A stretch of DNA of 64,000 nt from Musa acuminata AAA Group (GCF_036884655.1 NC_088330.1:34143001-34207000), one strand, 5' to 3'. Positions 25,575-39,767 are shown, counted from the stretch's first letter. A program made the numbers and translations. The notes: a model not told the origin generated them from the sequence alone.

Positions 25575-28500
25575 ATGGCCGTGACAATGGCGAAGCAACT
25601 CAGTCCCCAGGGCCTGAGTGGGATCTCCCCGCCGTGCTCGGCCTTCCTGGTCCCCGAGAAGTGGCTCCGGACCGCCTGGGCTTGCCAGTGGAGGTGGGCC
25701 ATCTCGCGCTCGGTGTTGTGTGGTGTGATGCTCTTCGCCCTCGGCCTCGTCTCGCTCTTCACTGGCCAGATTGCTGCCGACCTCGAGTGGTCGCGGATCC
25801 GCGGACGGTGGCGATCCAAAAGGGTATGAGCTAATAAAGCATGAAAGTACTGGAAATAGAGTTTTTTTTTTTGTTTTTTGTTTTTCTTTTCTTAGAGAAC
25901 GCAATGTGATGCGCGGAGTTGCTTTTATGCTTTTGTTCCTTTCCACTCTACTTTATAATTTGTTTCTGTACATTATGGCGTTGTTACTGTTCATTTGACA
26001 TATTAAATGAAAACTTATCCCTTTTAATTGTTTTTGTGCAGTGCAAGCGTTTAATATTCTTGCATCTATTTTCTTCTTATGGAATTAACATGGTTTAGTT
26101 TAAAAAGATTAAAAATGATACATTTTTTGGAAGCAGATAATTGTCATCTATGTAGTGTGCGGCGTTGTGCTTTACAGTAACTTGAATGGTTATACTATTC
26201 CTTACTGGAATCATTTTTAGTTCATACTGTCAAATTGGAGACATTTGCAGGTTGGATACAGTACTCCAACTGATATATGGAAATCAGAATTTGCAAACCT
26301 CTATCATGGTTGTAGTGATAGAAGCCCTCATTTTAGAGGTAAGTTCCTTACAGCATTACCAACAGGATTTCTTTTTATTTTTTCCCTATCTTTTTGTGCT
26401 GATTTTTGTATTGTGGTTTTCCATTAGAATTGTCAAGGATGAAGGTGGGCACTTGATGAATGTGTATTTTGTACGATTTATATAATAATTGATAAATATA
26501 GAAGCTATGAATTTCGTTTCTATGTACAAAGTAAAAAAATACATATTTTTCAATATTTGTGTGTTCTAGGATGTTAAATGAAAATTTTCTGACCAATATG
26601 AATGGTATTAAGGAAACTATTCACTTCAACAGAATACATCAGAATACAAAAAATTTCCGACAAATATGAATGTGTTAGGATGGTTGTTACAACTTAATTC
26701 AAGATCTTATATGGGCTACTAGTCACTAATCAAGTATATAAAGGCTTTTCAGGCATAACCTTGCTGGATGCCCTTTTTTTCTTTACATCTCGTTTCATTG
26801 TCTGGTCTTCCTCTTTCGTTTACTAAAAAACATTTTGCAAGTTTCAGGTATGTTTTTCACTTTCCATTTCACATTTGTAGTTTTGTCCGATCCCATAATT
26901 GTTTGATTTAGCACACACTTGAAGAGGATGGTTGAGATAAAATGAAGTTGCAGATACAAAGAATGTGCAACATATCTCTTGTATTGGGGGTTCAAAATTA
27001 CATGCCTTTGTTTAGGATTTCGTTATTTTCTATGAGTCTTCCAGAGGTATTTGTGCAATTGTCATTATTAAGGAGAAGGTTGGTATGCCACTTGCAGTAA
27101 AGGACTTCTGTCACATACTGTGAAATGGTAAGTTGTGCTGATCCAAAGTCCACACAGTACGAATCGGATGTATCTATGAATTGTCTCCAGTGAGCTTACC
27201 GGTGCCTGATCATGTAACCATGTGGCATGCACATGCAAGGTGCTGCACCTTTGTTACCAGGGTCTGGCATGGGCACAATACCTGGCTTATGCCCTTGAGC
27301 TTAGTAAATCAGCTTTAGTTGTTTGGTGGGACTAAAGCTGCTAAGTTGTGACACAGCAGCAGAGGAACTTAAACTTGATACTATGCTGTACCATGAATAT
27401 ACTGGAGTTGCAATACAGGGAAAGGCTTTTAAGCATTAGAAGGGAGATTAGAACTATCGATTTGAGATTCTGTACTCATTAGGTCTCCTTTCCCAATTAT
27501 TTCAAGTAATGGACTTTCTAGAATGTCATTAATTTTGGAGTAAATTTTGACGATAATGCTTTACATGATCTAACGAAAATTTCTTTTAATGACTGATAAG
27601 CCAGGTTCTGGATAAATCCAAACTTAATGAATCCTGGCAAAAAAGTCTGGCTAGAAACTAAATAGGCTTATTATGCAGACCCATTTATCTGATCAATATC
27701 TGACATGAATATATACCACGATGGTGTGAATTAATCTAATGCTTATAATATATTCACTTATGGTTGCTGAACTTGTCAATCCTTGCCACCTCCTGTGCAA
27801 CCTTTTGATCAGTCAACTTTATTTGTCAGCAACAACCTGATAGAACTTAGGATCTCAATTAGGAGGACATTTTTCATTGGACAAGGATATATATCCTTGA
27901 GCTATAAACCCTAAGGAGATGGATCTTTCTAAAAAATTCACTGCAGAGAATTACTAAGGGCAAGAACTTGTAAAATTATTTCTTAATGGTATAAGGTCAA
28001 ATAGTTTAGTCGACATGTTTGTATAGTAGTTGTTAAACAGCAATGTCTTAGCTTTTATGCGATCAGATATCTGATTTTTACATGTAACATTCCATTTAAT
28101 CTTTGCCTTAAGTAACATTGTCTTAGCTTTTGAGCATCTCTTTCACTATTGTCTTTGTTCGATGTTGATTACATATGGAAAAAAGTGAAGTGTTTTCTTG
28201 TTGGTCAAATTTCACCACCAACGTGGAAGTACCATTAAGCATACTAAAGTCTATTTGCTTTTTTCATGTGATTTAGATGCAGTGCATGATAGTGAATCCA
28301 ACGGTTACCTGTTAATTGCAACAAGTGGAGGACTAAACCAACAAAGAACAGGGGTAAATTTGTATTTCTTCTCTCATGTTCTGTTATTTTATTGTTATCA
28401 AGAAGTGATTTATAAAGGGTTTAGAAGATTGTCAAGAAGTTTCATCTTTCAGTAGATTTAGTTTGCATGTGATCCACCATCTTGCTTTTTTCACTTTCTT

Positions 28501-31500
28501 TTTCACATAAACAGAAGGATGTACCCTGAAAATTTTGCTTTAACCATCTTTTATTATAGGGTCCCAATCTCTCAGAGTAAGTTTGGCCATATTGGATCAG
28601 AAAAACATGGTTCTTTGTGATAACTTCATCATGACTGTACTGCCTCTCTGATTCATCTTATGCTGTTGAATGAAGGTGCATAAGATAAATAGAAATCTCA
28701 GAGAACAAGTGGACTTTGTGGTTGTATGTACATTTTCTTTCTTCTAAGTGATGAAAACATTAACCATTACTTTTTAATGATCAGATAACGGATGCTGTTG
28801 TTGTAGCCCGGATCTTAAATGCCACTTTAGTTGTTCCTGAGCTTGATCATCATTCTTTTTGGAAAGACGACAGGTGATATGACAACATGGAGACTTTATG
28901 AGACAATTACTACTAGTTGTGTTTCTAAGTTAGATACAATGTATGTAACAGGTTTATTTTTTACATTTGCAGTGACTTTGCAGACATTTTTGATGTTGAC
29001 TGGTTCATTAACTCCCTTTCGAAAGATGTACCTGTGGTTAAAAGGATTCCAGACAAAGTAATGAGGTCAATGGAAAAACCTCCATACACAATGCGCGTTC
29101 CAAGAAAATCTACTCCTGAATATTACCTTGAACAAGTGCTTCCATTACTATTACGGAGACGTGTAAGCAAGCTTGCAGACTGCTTGATATGTGCTTAATT
29201 TAGCCATTTCATCCAGATTACATGATAGAATTTAACATCTCTACCATATTATTTATCATAACTTCTGAGGTCTTTCACCGTTCGACTTGGTATGTTTCTC
29301 ATGTGAAAGGTCATTTGCTTCAATGCTCACCATAAATAGTTATGTTGGACAGTAATTCAGAGGTGAATAAGTTCTTCGGTTGCAGCCTTTCTTTGTGGGT
29401 TAGCAGACTATTCTTTCTCTGATGGAAATAAAGTACAAATGCTGTTACATCTTTCCAAACATTAAGAATGGGAATAACTCATTCCGAATCCAATTCCAAG
29501 CCTTCAAGCCTTCTTTCCATCTTAGTAAACACAATATCATATCATCATCAAATTTCGAACATTTTGGGTATTTTTTTATTACCTTTTCTCTGATAGGTTG
29601 TACTTAAATTGATCCTTAAGCGGCATCAAATTTCTAGCAACAACATATGACATGCTGGTAAATCTTAATACAAGGTTTTAAATCTCATTCTGGTGCTAGT
29701 TCTGTGGTACTGATGTACTGAGAGGTATACTGACTTATACTGCCTGGTACCAACCAACTGGAAAACACAACATAAGATTAATATCCATTAGTACCAGATC
29801 ATATGATGTGATACAGGTCCTTTTTCAACCAGTAAACACTGATCTCATAATTCCCAATACCCAATTTTATGTTATATCAGATGCATTTTCTCTATGAGCT
29901 GCTATGTTGAGAAACTTCTGATGCGAAGTTCTAAATATTGATTTGGTAACAATTTTGACAATCTGTTGAACTAATAGGGTTCTGAGAACTGACCTGTACC
30001 ACCTAAACCCTGAGTAAACTAATAGAAAAATAAAAATGAGTAGTTTACTGAGTTGTACCGAGGTGTATGATTGGACCAGTAAACACTGATCAATATATAT
30101 CAGCTTGATTGGTATTTGGAACCATGCTATCTTGAACAGTTAAAAGGCAGGAGATCAAGGTCACAAACTAGCTTTGATTACCTCTCATTCTCTAGTAATT
30201 TGTCAATCCTTTATGGAAATAGTTGGGAGACACTCCGATAGCAATTTTTAGAATGTTTCCATTATTTCACTGGATATAGACTTAGTATGCATTGTAACAG
30301 TAGTGGTTACTAAAAAAAAAACTATAGTAACTTTGGGAAAATGGCTGACATGCCGTATACTATATTTAAAGTTAGGTTATACAGTTTACTGAATCAGATA
30401 AAACTAATTTGTGTTTTTATAATAACATTATCAATCAATTGATAAATTGCAGGCTGTGCAGTTGACCAAGTTCGATTATAGGCTTACAAACAAACTTGAT
30501 GAGGAACTGCAGAAGTTACGCTGCCGCGTAAATTATCATGCACTAAGGTTTACAAAACCGATAAAATTAATTGGTCGGAAGCTGGTCAAGAGAATGCGAA
30601 CAATGAGCTCACGTTACATTGCTGTCCATTTGAGGTATTTTATTTTTTTGTTGGAAATATACTTGGCATTATAAGTTGTTAGAGTTATCCAAAAACTTTC
30701 CTATTCGGCATGCCAAATTGATGCTAAAGGCATTATTTTTAACAAAAAATGTTTACCTGCATAACATGATCTTTTTTGTTTTATATACCAGCTTTCTTCT
30801 ACTAGTATTCCCTTGCTAAGGATGTGCCTAGACTAGCTATACCAACATGGTTGAAGCATATACCTCTCTTCCTTGATTCTGAAGCATTCTGTTTTAGGTT
30901 GAATTTTCTCATTTTAAAGCTTTGGTTTTCATGTTGCTACTTGATTTCATGGTCATAACAAGTGTTCATCATGTCAACAAGGGGAGTCACAAATGCTCAG
31001 TGCTTGTATGCTTGCCCTGATAAAAAGTTCTATCAACAAATACAAATGTGCTGTCCAGACCTCTCTAAGTGTCCAGGCAGCTCAAAATAATACCAATTGA
31101 GTTTGGCTGCAGAGGAACCAAAAATTCCATGAAACCCCATAGCAGTTTATGTTTTTTTAAGCTCCTAGTTTATTTATTTATATATACTAATTTAACTGGT
31201 ATTGTGTTGTCTCAACTTTATTCAACCAATTGTGACAAGGATTAATCTGATTGTTGAAGCCTGTCTTAAGTAAAGTCAACCAGAATCAAATTGATCTGGA
31301 TCAACTAACCCAGACGCACTTGTTCTTCCCCATCCTACTTAAATGTCAACTCTTGTTGTCTCTTGAGTTGCATTTCATTATTGTTTTCTCCCATCCCAAC
31401 AAATATAATCTTGAAAAGTACAGTTCACTGATTTGCAGTTGGGTCAACCTACATTTTGGAACTTACTGTTAACTAAACATGTCGAATATGAATGGGACAA

Positions 31501-34500
31501 CACATGTTTATGTTCATAAGGCAGAAAACAGATGATTTAAATGTATATGATTCTTGACATAATAGTTGTACTGGAAGAAACGTTTTCAATTTTAGTCAGA
31601 TTGGTGAGTACCAATCCATGTTTACTGGTCCAACCAGGGACCTGTACGGAACCATATAGGTTGATGCTAATTGGTTTTGATTTATTATTATTATTATTAT
31701 TTATGATCCTTGACAGTACAAGTCAGTATACTGCAAGTTATGCAGGTAGCATTCAAGTCCCATCGGTTCTTGAAACCAGTAGTGGACTGGAACTCATTGC
31801 TTGGAAGAGCCTTACAGAAATTGTTCTTCAATTGAGACTTTCTGGCCCTTGTGACAAAATTGAAGTTTCCTATGTAGTTGCTCTTGGTTTGTTTTTTCAC
31901 ATCTGATACCCTACAGTCTAGTCAGAACTTAAGCAGGCATCAAGCCATCATGTGGCACACTATTTAGCTGATGATATATTAAATCAAGACGATTCACATC
32001 ATAATTTAAATTAAAAATTGTTCAACTGTTCAACAGAATAAAACCTTGTTATAGAATGACACTCGTCTTTTGTTTATGCAGGACTAGAAATGTTTGTGCT
32101 TTCATGATTCAGCTTATAGCATTTTTCATAGTTTCAATTGCTTTGTACCTGGTGGTCAGTTTTTTCCCATTGTCAGATATTATGTATATTGTACCATTAA
32201 TAATCTCTGGAGCTGTTTGTCTAAAAGAATGCAAGAAGGTTAATACCTTTTCATCTTTGGGCTTGACCAAGCCAATCATTGTTTAACATCTGTTTAGGTT
32301 AAAAGCTCCTATGATTCATTTTTGGCAGCATATCATCATCATGCCGGATCCTTTTCTTGATTGATACTGCAGGTTTGAACCTGACATGCTTGCATTTTCT
32401 GGCTGTTACTTTGGTGGTGGAGATAAAGAACGTAATGAGCTTGGTGAAATTAGGAAGCGTTGGGCAACATTACCTGTGAGAATATTCCCATTTTTCCTCA
32501 TTGGTTCTTTTCAGCTTTAACTAGTAGGATTTTCTTTTGGCTTCCACAAGTAGGATTTTGTACCTCAAATTGCATAATCTATGACAACTTTTCTAATAAT
32601 CATTGTAACCATAGTTTCATTAAATGCATTGATCTATGATCCATAATGCTTTAGAAGCAGTTTAGGTACCAATGTTATCCTTTGGATGAATTTTCCTCCA
32701 TAATGAAGTTCAATTTTGTCAATCTGAAACTTATTGAGGAAAGATTAACAATCAGTGTTGTCAAAAGACATTTGGGTGCTTGCCTAGGTGCCCCATATTG
32801 CTCGCTTGGCCCAGCAGTCGTGCTCACACATTGAAGCCTGTCCCAACTTGCCTGGTGAATAAAGTCATGGCTTATTGGCTTGAGCTAGGCTTGTCCAGGC
32901 ATGAAGCTAGGCTTAGGTTGGCATATACTGGCCTGTACTGATAAATGATATGGTCGATACAGATATCATACAGGTCCGACCAAGGATTGGCATTGGTACT
33001 GAACTGAGATTTTAATCTCTGCTGTGAACTACCATTTATTTACTAATTGCTTTTGGTGGAAGAATGAAGCATGTGCATTTTGTTTTTCCGTCAACACATC
33101 GCAATAAGCTTTGTGAATGTGTATGCTGTTTATGATCTCCACTTCATCAGTAGTAAGGGCTACATATTCTCCATAAATCCATGGTTGAAGTTGATACTTT
33201 TGCAGGATATGAGAGCTGAGGTGGAGCGAAGCCGAGGAAAATGTCCGCTGACTCCACAAGAAGTAGGTTTAATGCTAAGAGCTCTTGGCTTTGTAAACAA
33301 CACTTATCTTTATGTTGCTTCTGGAGAAATATATGGTGGAGAAGCAAGCTTGCAGCCTCTTAAAGACCTCTTTCCAAATTTTTATACAAAGGAAATGCTT
33401 GCCGGAAATGATTTGAAGCCCTTCCTTCCGTTCTCTTCTCGTCTTGCTGCTATTGACTACATTGTTTGTGATGAGAGTGATGTCTTTGCCACAAATAATA
33501 ATGGAAATATGGCTAAGATTCTTGCCGGTCACAGGTATGACTAGTGTTACCACTTGAATAACTTTCTTCTTCTTTGTCCTTTTCCTTTTCTAATTGCTTG
33601 CTTAAGACTCACTTTGATATTTGTTTTACATAATACTAGGCACTTCTGGTGATTTGTAGGGAAAAAATGATGGTCTGGAACCTAACAATTCTTCCATATC
33701 ATGGAGAGTGCCTATATAAAGGACATTTAGGCTAATATTATGGATAAACTATGCCCTAGTTATTTCTTAAGTTGACAATATTTTCTCATGATTTATTGCA
33801 GTGCCCTTTTTTGTTTACTGTTTTCCTTCTTTGACTAACAAATTATGCAGATCTAAATATCAACCGCCCATATTACTGTCTGTCATCGCAGATATCAGAT
33901 CCTAACCTGCTAAATAAGTTATTATGTTCATCCCCTAGTTAGTCTCAGTGCAACATGTCATATTTTATTGTTTTAGCATCGGGATCCTGATAAATTCTAC
34001 ATGCAAGCACATCTCTAGTTTGCTTATGAAGTTGTCTTAACTCTTAAGAACCTTGGTTATCTTGTTTGTTTGGTTATCATGTGTATACTTCTGGCTTTTC
34101 TTTTTCTCTTGCAACTAAACATTGGAATTAATTTGCTTCATTTGACTGTCCTCACAAGTGCATGAAGCAAACACTTCCCTTGTACACATCAAAATTTTCA
34201 GATCTCATCTCCTGCTTAACCCAATTTCCTCTCTAGCATCTGAAGTCTTTTGAAACATCATGACGTGATTTCAAACAATTCTACCTGTCTTTCCCAATTT
34301 TCTTTTTTTATTTTTTTTCTCTTAATCTTGTAAATTTATTGAGAACATGTCTAACCAAAACTGACAGTATCACCATTCCATTGCTATATTGCCTTACTTT
34401 GTTTCAGTTTTCCACTTTGTCTCTGTTGTTAGACAATCGGGGGCAAACATACATTGCTTTGGAAAAAGTGCCAACAGTCCGCCATAATCTTGTTGTGTTT

Positions 34501-34987
34501 CTTCATTATATCAATGTGACAAAATGATACTTTTCAGACAGAGCTATTCACCTTAAATCCATATTGCAGAGCTGTCATCACATAGTATTCTTTCTTTTAT
34601 ATCCTAGACCTAAGGACAATACCTAAATTGGTTGGTTGTGGATAGTTTTCTCTTCCTGTAGCAAGCAAGCGTCATTCACATTTACTACACCATATGTGCA
34701 GGAGGTACATGGGACACAAGAGAACCATAAGGCCAAATGCTAAAAAGCTTAGCTCTTTATTTAAGGCATGCAAACAGATGGAGTGGGAGATGTTCTCCAG
34801 GAAGGTGAAGTTAGTCCAGAGAGGCTTCATGGGGGAACCAGATGAGATGAGGCCAGGGAGGGGTGACTTCCATGAGTTTCCATCTTCCTGCATCTGTCAA
34901 AATCCAGATCACCTTGTAATAGGTTGGATTTCCATGAAGCCTGGAATTAGAGGAAATGAAACGGTGCGACAGCACTTCAGCATCTGA
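25575..34987 (+). CDS. Plant O-fucosyltransferase family protein (530 aa)
   Basis: Nine exons: 25575-25823, 26251-26338, 28277-28353, 28785-28873, 28973-29162, 30453-30634, 32373-32475, 33206-33534 and 34702-34987. All are GT-AG and frame is kept, giving 530 codons plus TGA. The protein is a type II membrane enzyme: a short cytosolic tail, one transmembrane helix at about residues 46-63 (SVLCGVMLFALGLVSLF), then a lumenal GDP-fucose transferase domain of the former DUF246 type. Conserved blocks are NGYLLIATSGGLNQQRTG, VVVARILNATLVVPELDHHS, the HLRFEPDML motif with the probable nucleotide-sugar arginine at residue 292 (split between exons 6 and 7), YLYVASGEIYGG and DYIVCDESDVF. It ends in a basic RRYMGHKRTIRPN block. 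It likely acts in the Golgi on wall glycans or glycoproteins; the acceptor cannot be inferred. ATG 25575 is used because the in-frame codon at 25566 is GTG. Confidence 0.93.
29680..30130. repeat. Possible dispersed intronic repeat ('GGTACTG' type)
   Basis: Intron DNA with phrases such as GTACTGAGAGGTATACTG, CCAGTAAACACTGATC (twice, near 29828 and 30076) and TGGAACCATGCTATC. Similar phrases occur at about 31600-31740, 32930-33015 and 37880-38020. This suggests a family of short non-coding elements scattered in genes, too degraded to bound exactly. Confidence 0.35.
32750..33015. repeat. Composite intronic repeat
   Basis: Begins GTGTTGTCAAAAGACATTTGGGTGCTTGCC, like a widespread plant intron repeat with GCCTAGGTGCC palindromic words, and runs into a GGTCGATACAGATATCATAC segment similar to the other GGTAC-type repeats. 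It lies in the intron between exons 7 and 8 of the O-fucosyltransferase-like gene. Confidence 0.35.
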
Positions 34988-36318
34988 AGTGGAAATCAGT
35001 GGGGACGAAAGCAGGTTTTTCTGAATCAGACAGTGATGTTTGTGGCCAATTGCTTCCCATTCGATAAAAAAGGTTCACACTTTGCAGTTCGATGCATCTT
35101 AGTGGATGACTGCCTTGTGCCTCGTTAATGACATCATATAACAATCCCCGCGAGTTCCGAAGGATACACAGACTTGTGGTACTTGGGTTAATGCTGACAA
35201 AATCATCGAGTATACCGAATGGATGATTGACTGCTTTTAACATTGACGATGGTAGTGCAAACCATGACAGCCAGCCTTGGCCATCAATATTTTTATACTG
35301 AGATGAAGCCTCAAGTTTAGAGTCTATTGTTGTAAGCCAATGTAAATTATATCACCAATTTTGCCAGATTTAAACAGAAAGGCACTTGGCCTTACTGCTT
35401 GACTTCATTCTTGTGGCCGTAGCAATCATGAGAAAGACTGTAATATGAGATATTTATGATCGTCAATATTTTTTCTTCTACGTAATTTCTCTTTCAAGTT
35501 TCTGTTCTTCAACCGGTCAACCATTGGATCCATGAAAATGGATGGTCTAAAAACCATCACGTTCATGCAGTGTAATCGTTTGTCTCCCTCATGAAATATA
35601 CTGATAAGACTTTGGTTTTCCTATTCTTCAATCAACTCAGCACAAACGTCTTCGTTTGGCCCCTTAGCTCGGTTATGAAATGTGTAGGTCATACCACAGT
35701 TCCAATGTCATGACAGATGACTACATTGCTATGTTAGTCATCAGTTCGGTACTAGTTGTAGATCCAACCTGCAGTCATTACTGATGCTCCAGGTTTTAGC
35801 ACCTCCAGATAGCCAGAGTGGTAGATCCAAGTCTCCAGCTAGCTGACGAGTAGTGATCCCCACAACTGGCACGACTAATTTGCAAGTTGTAAACTGCAAG
35901 AATACCATCAATTAAGCCTCAGATCGGCTTTTGGCTTCTCTCAGTCCATTGCTATACTTGAACCTGCAACACTGGCTCTTAAGGAGAGATCTGTCAAGGG
36001 TGTAAACTATGATAGAATGCTTGTGTGCTCAAGGTAAAGAAGATTCCAGTGTAAAACTCTTTTGCATTAAGCAATCACTCTACTGAGAGAACCAAAGTTA
36101 CAGAGAAGCTAATAATCAAATCACCACTCAACTTACATTTAAATGATATATAGGTCAAGTTAACTAAACATGTAATACAAGCTGAAACAATGACTGAGCT
36201 AATAAGCATCACAGTGAAATGTTCCATTTCAATACGAAGGAACAGTGTGTAGTTTTTAAGAGTTGATGCCCTTTTGCAAGTATTATCATCATACGGGTCA
36301 TAAAAAAGATGTTTATAT
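34988..36318. other. 3' UTR of the O-fucosyltransferase gene and convergent spacer
   Basis: The 3' UTR likely runs to about 35350-35480. The remainder separates it from the leftward gene ending near 36319. No further coding signal. Confidence 0.45.
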
Positions 36319-39300
36319 TCATCTAGGATTCTCTACCAGTTCATCTTCAAGGACATAGCGAAATCTTGTATCATAAGGTAACCATTCAATGACCTGTGAG
36401 GCCTTCCTCTTGTTGTTTGGATTTATACATTTGTGGATCACCTCCGGCAGCTTCTTGTCCATGTTTCTAGACACCCATATGAGAAGATTGTCCCAGCCTG
36501 ACACAGGCTTCTCTTGCATCTCTATCAAGAACCTTTGGTAGAAAAACTCTGCTTGATTTCTTCACCGGTACATGGGTTTGAAGGAATTCCTCTCTTTGCC
36601 TTCTGCAGCTCCTCCATGGCATTCTTTTCTAGTGTATGTTCTCACCTGCAATTTTTGATGAGCAGTGAGAGGGATAAGATGTCTTGGAACAAGAAAGAGC
36701 AAGTGATAAATTTAGCATAGGATCTGAGGAAGCTCCAGTGCAAAGGCCGAAGAAAACAAGTGGCTGACAACTAGAAAGACCAATATTTGATCCAGTTAGC
36801 TGCAGCTACAAAGCATGAATTAAGAGAAATTTCACAGGTCAAAAACACAATTGTGCTTACCAAAAGAGTTTTCTGTTTAACAATGGGAAGAATGGAGCTT
36901 CTAGTTTCCTTTTAACTTTGAACCATAGTTAACCATTCTAAGAAAAAAATTAGATTGTAGATATATCATACTTCAAAATATATCAAATGGATGTTTAGGA
37001 GAACAAAATAATATGGAATTCAAGCAAAGTTATGATAAAACAAAACCATAAGCTCATGTATTTGGCAACATATTCTAATGACTGCAACAACAAACAAAGG
37101 GGTGACTCAACCTACAGTTGCAAGGATGAGGAAAAATAATTTAACTAATGACACATAAGCAGGAACCCAATGTGGTAGCTAAATAATCAAAAGAGAGAAA
37201 TGAAATAAAATATAAAGTATATAACATAGATACCAAACAAATATAAAATGTATGAAGAAACTCTATGAGAAATCATAATAACTGTGAACTTTCAGTGACA
37301 ATCTTATGTTCTTCTCTTTTGATAATCAACTTTCCTTCAATAATTAACAGAACAATAACAATTATATTTATCAAGGGACAGAAGTAATGCGTTGATAACT
37401 AACATATACATTTGAATGTTGTGTTTATGCTTATATGACATCTTTATTATCATTTTCCAAATTGAAACCCTGTATTCCTCTTTTTCTACTACTTAAAACT
37501 GGGGTTATGATAACAATGACATGTAGCTTTCAAGGACAAGTAAGCTGGACTTATGATATCTGTCTTTCAATGTCCATTCCCAATTGATCCATGTTGTAAT
37601 ACACCTGTGATTGATTTTATGAGTGGCCCCTCCTATCTTAGTAGACTGTGAATACATAATCTCCAAATTTATCCTCCAACCTATTATTATTTACTTCAGA
37701 TATTCTCCTACTCAGTCAGGAACAGCAAATTTCTAGTATTTAGGAGTCGCTCCTTATGAGCTGGATTGGCCAGTTTGCAAGTTTCACACAAACATAAAAA
37801 AAGAGTAATTGAACCAGTGGTTTCCTAATTGTTTTCGGATAAATACAATGTTAAGAGAAATATGGTTCACCTTATCGATTTGTACCAATGTAGCGACTAG
37901 CTGTTGGTATGGTATGTATCGAGTTATGCCGAATCATATCGAGTATATCGACATACATATCGGTGACTGGTATGTACCGCCCATACCGAGCGGTATGCCG
38001 TGGTTCGATGAACCATGAGAGATACTATTATATCAATGGAGAAATTTAGCTTATATCTGCAAAAGAATGTTATAGACACTTCATTAGATGGATGCAAAAA
38101 TAACTTTTGTCCGAGGTAGGAATATATTGTACAACAAAATAGTTACCGGTCTGGGTTGTCAAAAGATGCTTATAACATTTTTCACATAGTAATTGCATGA
38201 ACATACATACGAAATAAGAACAAGCTAATCAATTGATAAGTTATCTGATCAACTGTCTTTTATTTTACTGTGAACCAGGATTTTGACTGTTTTTCATCTG
38301 CTGTTCTAAAAGAAAACACACTTGCATCTGCTTTTGTCCCATCTTGTATCCAATTACTGATGCATTAATAAAAAAGTTATAGATAACTTGATAAAGAAGC
38401 TGTATGGCGAGCAACATACCTGAGCAGAAAAATGTCTATGCCCAGGAGATAAAAGTACTGGAAGCTCAACCAATCGCCTTCTCCAGCAGAAAACGAGTTT
38501 TCTTGATGCAAATGCATCTGAAGTTGTTTAATCTGTCAAAATACAAGCATCTTTAGGAGGTCTAGAGAACAAAACCTTGTATTAGATTCTTCTGCCAGTG
38601 AAGTTTGCAGACATGCACATGAACTTGCAATACAAAATGAAATGTAAGCATGCGAAAAGAGTTAAGTCCGTACATCATCTTCCAAGGAATATCGACTGTT
38701 TAATGTGGTTTGTCTGGCACTCTCACTTGAATCTTGATTATAAGAACTTTGGCTTCCATGAGACTTCAGTATATTCAAAAGATTATGTGAACCCTGAAAA
38801 TTTTGAACTCATGAAGAGACAATTTTTCGGTTTGATAAGCAAAATTGTCCAATCTACCTTCTAAAGACGTGACATCAAAATCATGCATATGTCAGAGATA
38901 GTTCAACATTAACAAAATTGAAGATACCTTACACTTGGTCTGGATTTGGTCAACTCCAAGTATCTATCAGAGGCACTGGAAGAAAAATCATTATGTCATC
39001 AAATCATAATTGTAGGCAGAAAATATCTAATTACAGAAACAGGGAAAAGAATATTAACAGTCAAAACAAAAAATAATTAAAATTTCTGAAGGCCAAGATC
39101 CTATCAACAAAAAAAAGGCATTGCTTGTACACATTGATCCCATGGTTTATAGTCTTTTGGACAACCATATCAGGGTTCTAAAAATACAATTCAGGCATCC
39201 ATATATAAGAAAGAAGTCGTGAAGTCTCTCATGAGGCTCATACAGTCACATAATGTGGTAAAATAATCCAGAATATAAAGTAGCTCATTCTCATGCACCA

Positions 39301-39767
39301 AATATGCATTCTTAATATGTGTATTCAGATAGTACATCAATATGTATAGCTTTCTTCTTCCTCTTTGTACTATATATATATGTGTGTGTGTGTGTGGTAA
39401 AAGATGAATTACTAAATCTTTGGTAATTCCATAAAATAGAAGCTTCATGTATGATCAAGAAACCTGATCGAAGCAGTTCAGTTCCTCAAATCAAAGCAAG
39501 AAAGAAGGGGGTGAGGCACCTCTAATTACAATGGAGCCTAAATAACATTAGAACAAAGCAGCCATTGACAAATCACACAGAAAACCATAAAGAAAAAGAA
39601 AAGAAAGAATGTAATCCAACACACCCGTGTTATCAAGCTATCATCGTGACCAAGAAAACACACCTTTTAGAACGCCCAAGATGCGAAACACGAGTATATG
39701 ACACCTTAGAGACAGAATCCACGCGCCCTGCATTCGTCACCTCCATGGGCACAGCTTCTCCACCCAT
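36319..39767 (-). CDS. Small gene of unknown function, exon model tentative
   Basis: Read leftward. First exon 39664-39767 starts at ATG 39767 (MGGEAVPMEVTNAGRVDSVS). Exon 2 is about 38934-38975 (SASDRYLELTKSRPS), ending at a GTAAGG donor; a competing donor six bases on (AAG/GTATC) would cause an early stop. Exon 3 is 38420-38532 (IKQLQMHLHQENSFSAGEGD and on, ending at CAG/GTATGT). An exon within 36319-36532 can follow in frame from the acceptor CTACCAAAG (FLIEMQEKPVSGWDNLL, ending LVENPR and stop). An extra exon at about 36540-36650 is possible because another frame there looks coding (NAMEELQKAKRGIPSNP). I recognise no family. Splice signals and open frames support a gene, but exon joining is not secure and it could be a decayed or non-coding transcript. 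Confidence 0.35.
37850..38025. repeat. Dispersed palindromic repeat in an intron
   Basis: Contains TATCGAGTTATGCCG, CATATCGGTGACTGGTATG and GTACCGCCCATACCGAGCGG, ending GGTTCGATGAACCATG, which has internal inverted repeats. The style matches the GGTAC-type repeats elsewhere in this window. Confidence 0.45.
39371..39396. repeat. (TA)n(TG)n compound microsatellite
   Basis: An alternating TA run passes directly into an alternating TG run. It lies in the first intron of the small minus-strand gene. Confidence 0.9.

Noticed and set aside
38598..38864. 88-codon plus-strand frame
   Set aside because: It starts at GTG, lies in an intron of the minus-strand gene and has no recognised motif.
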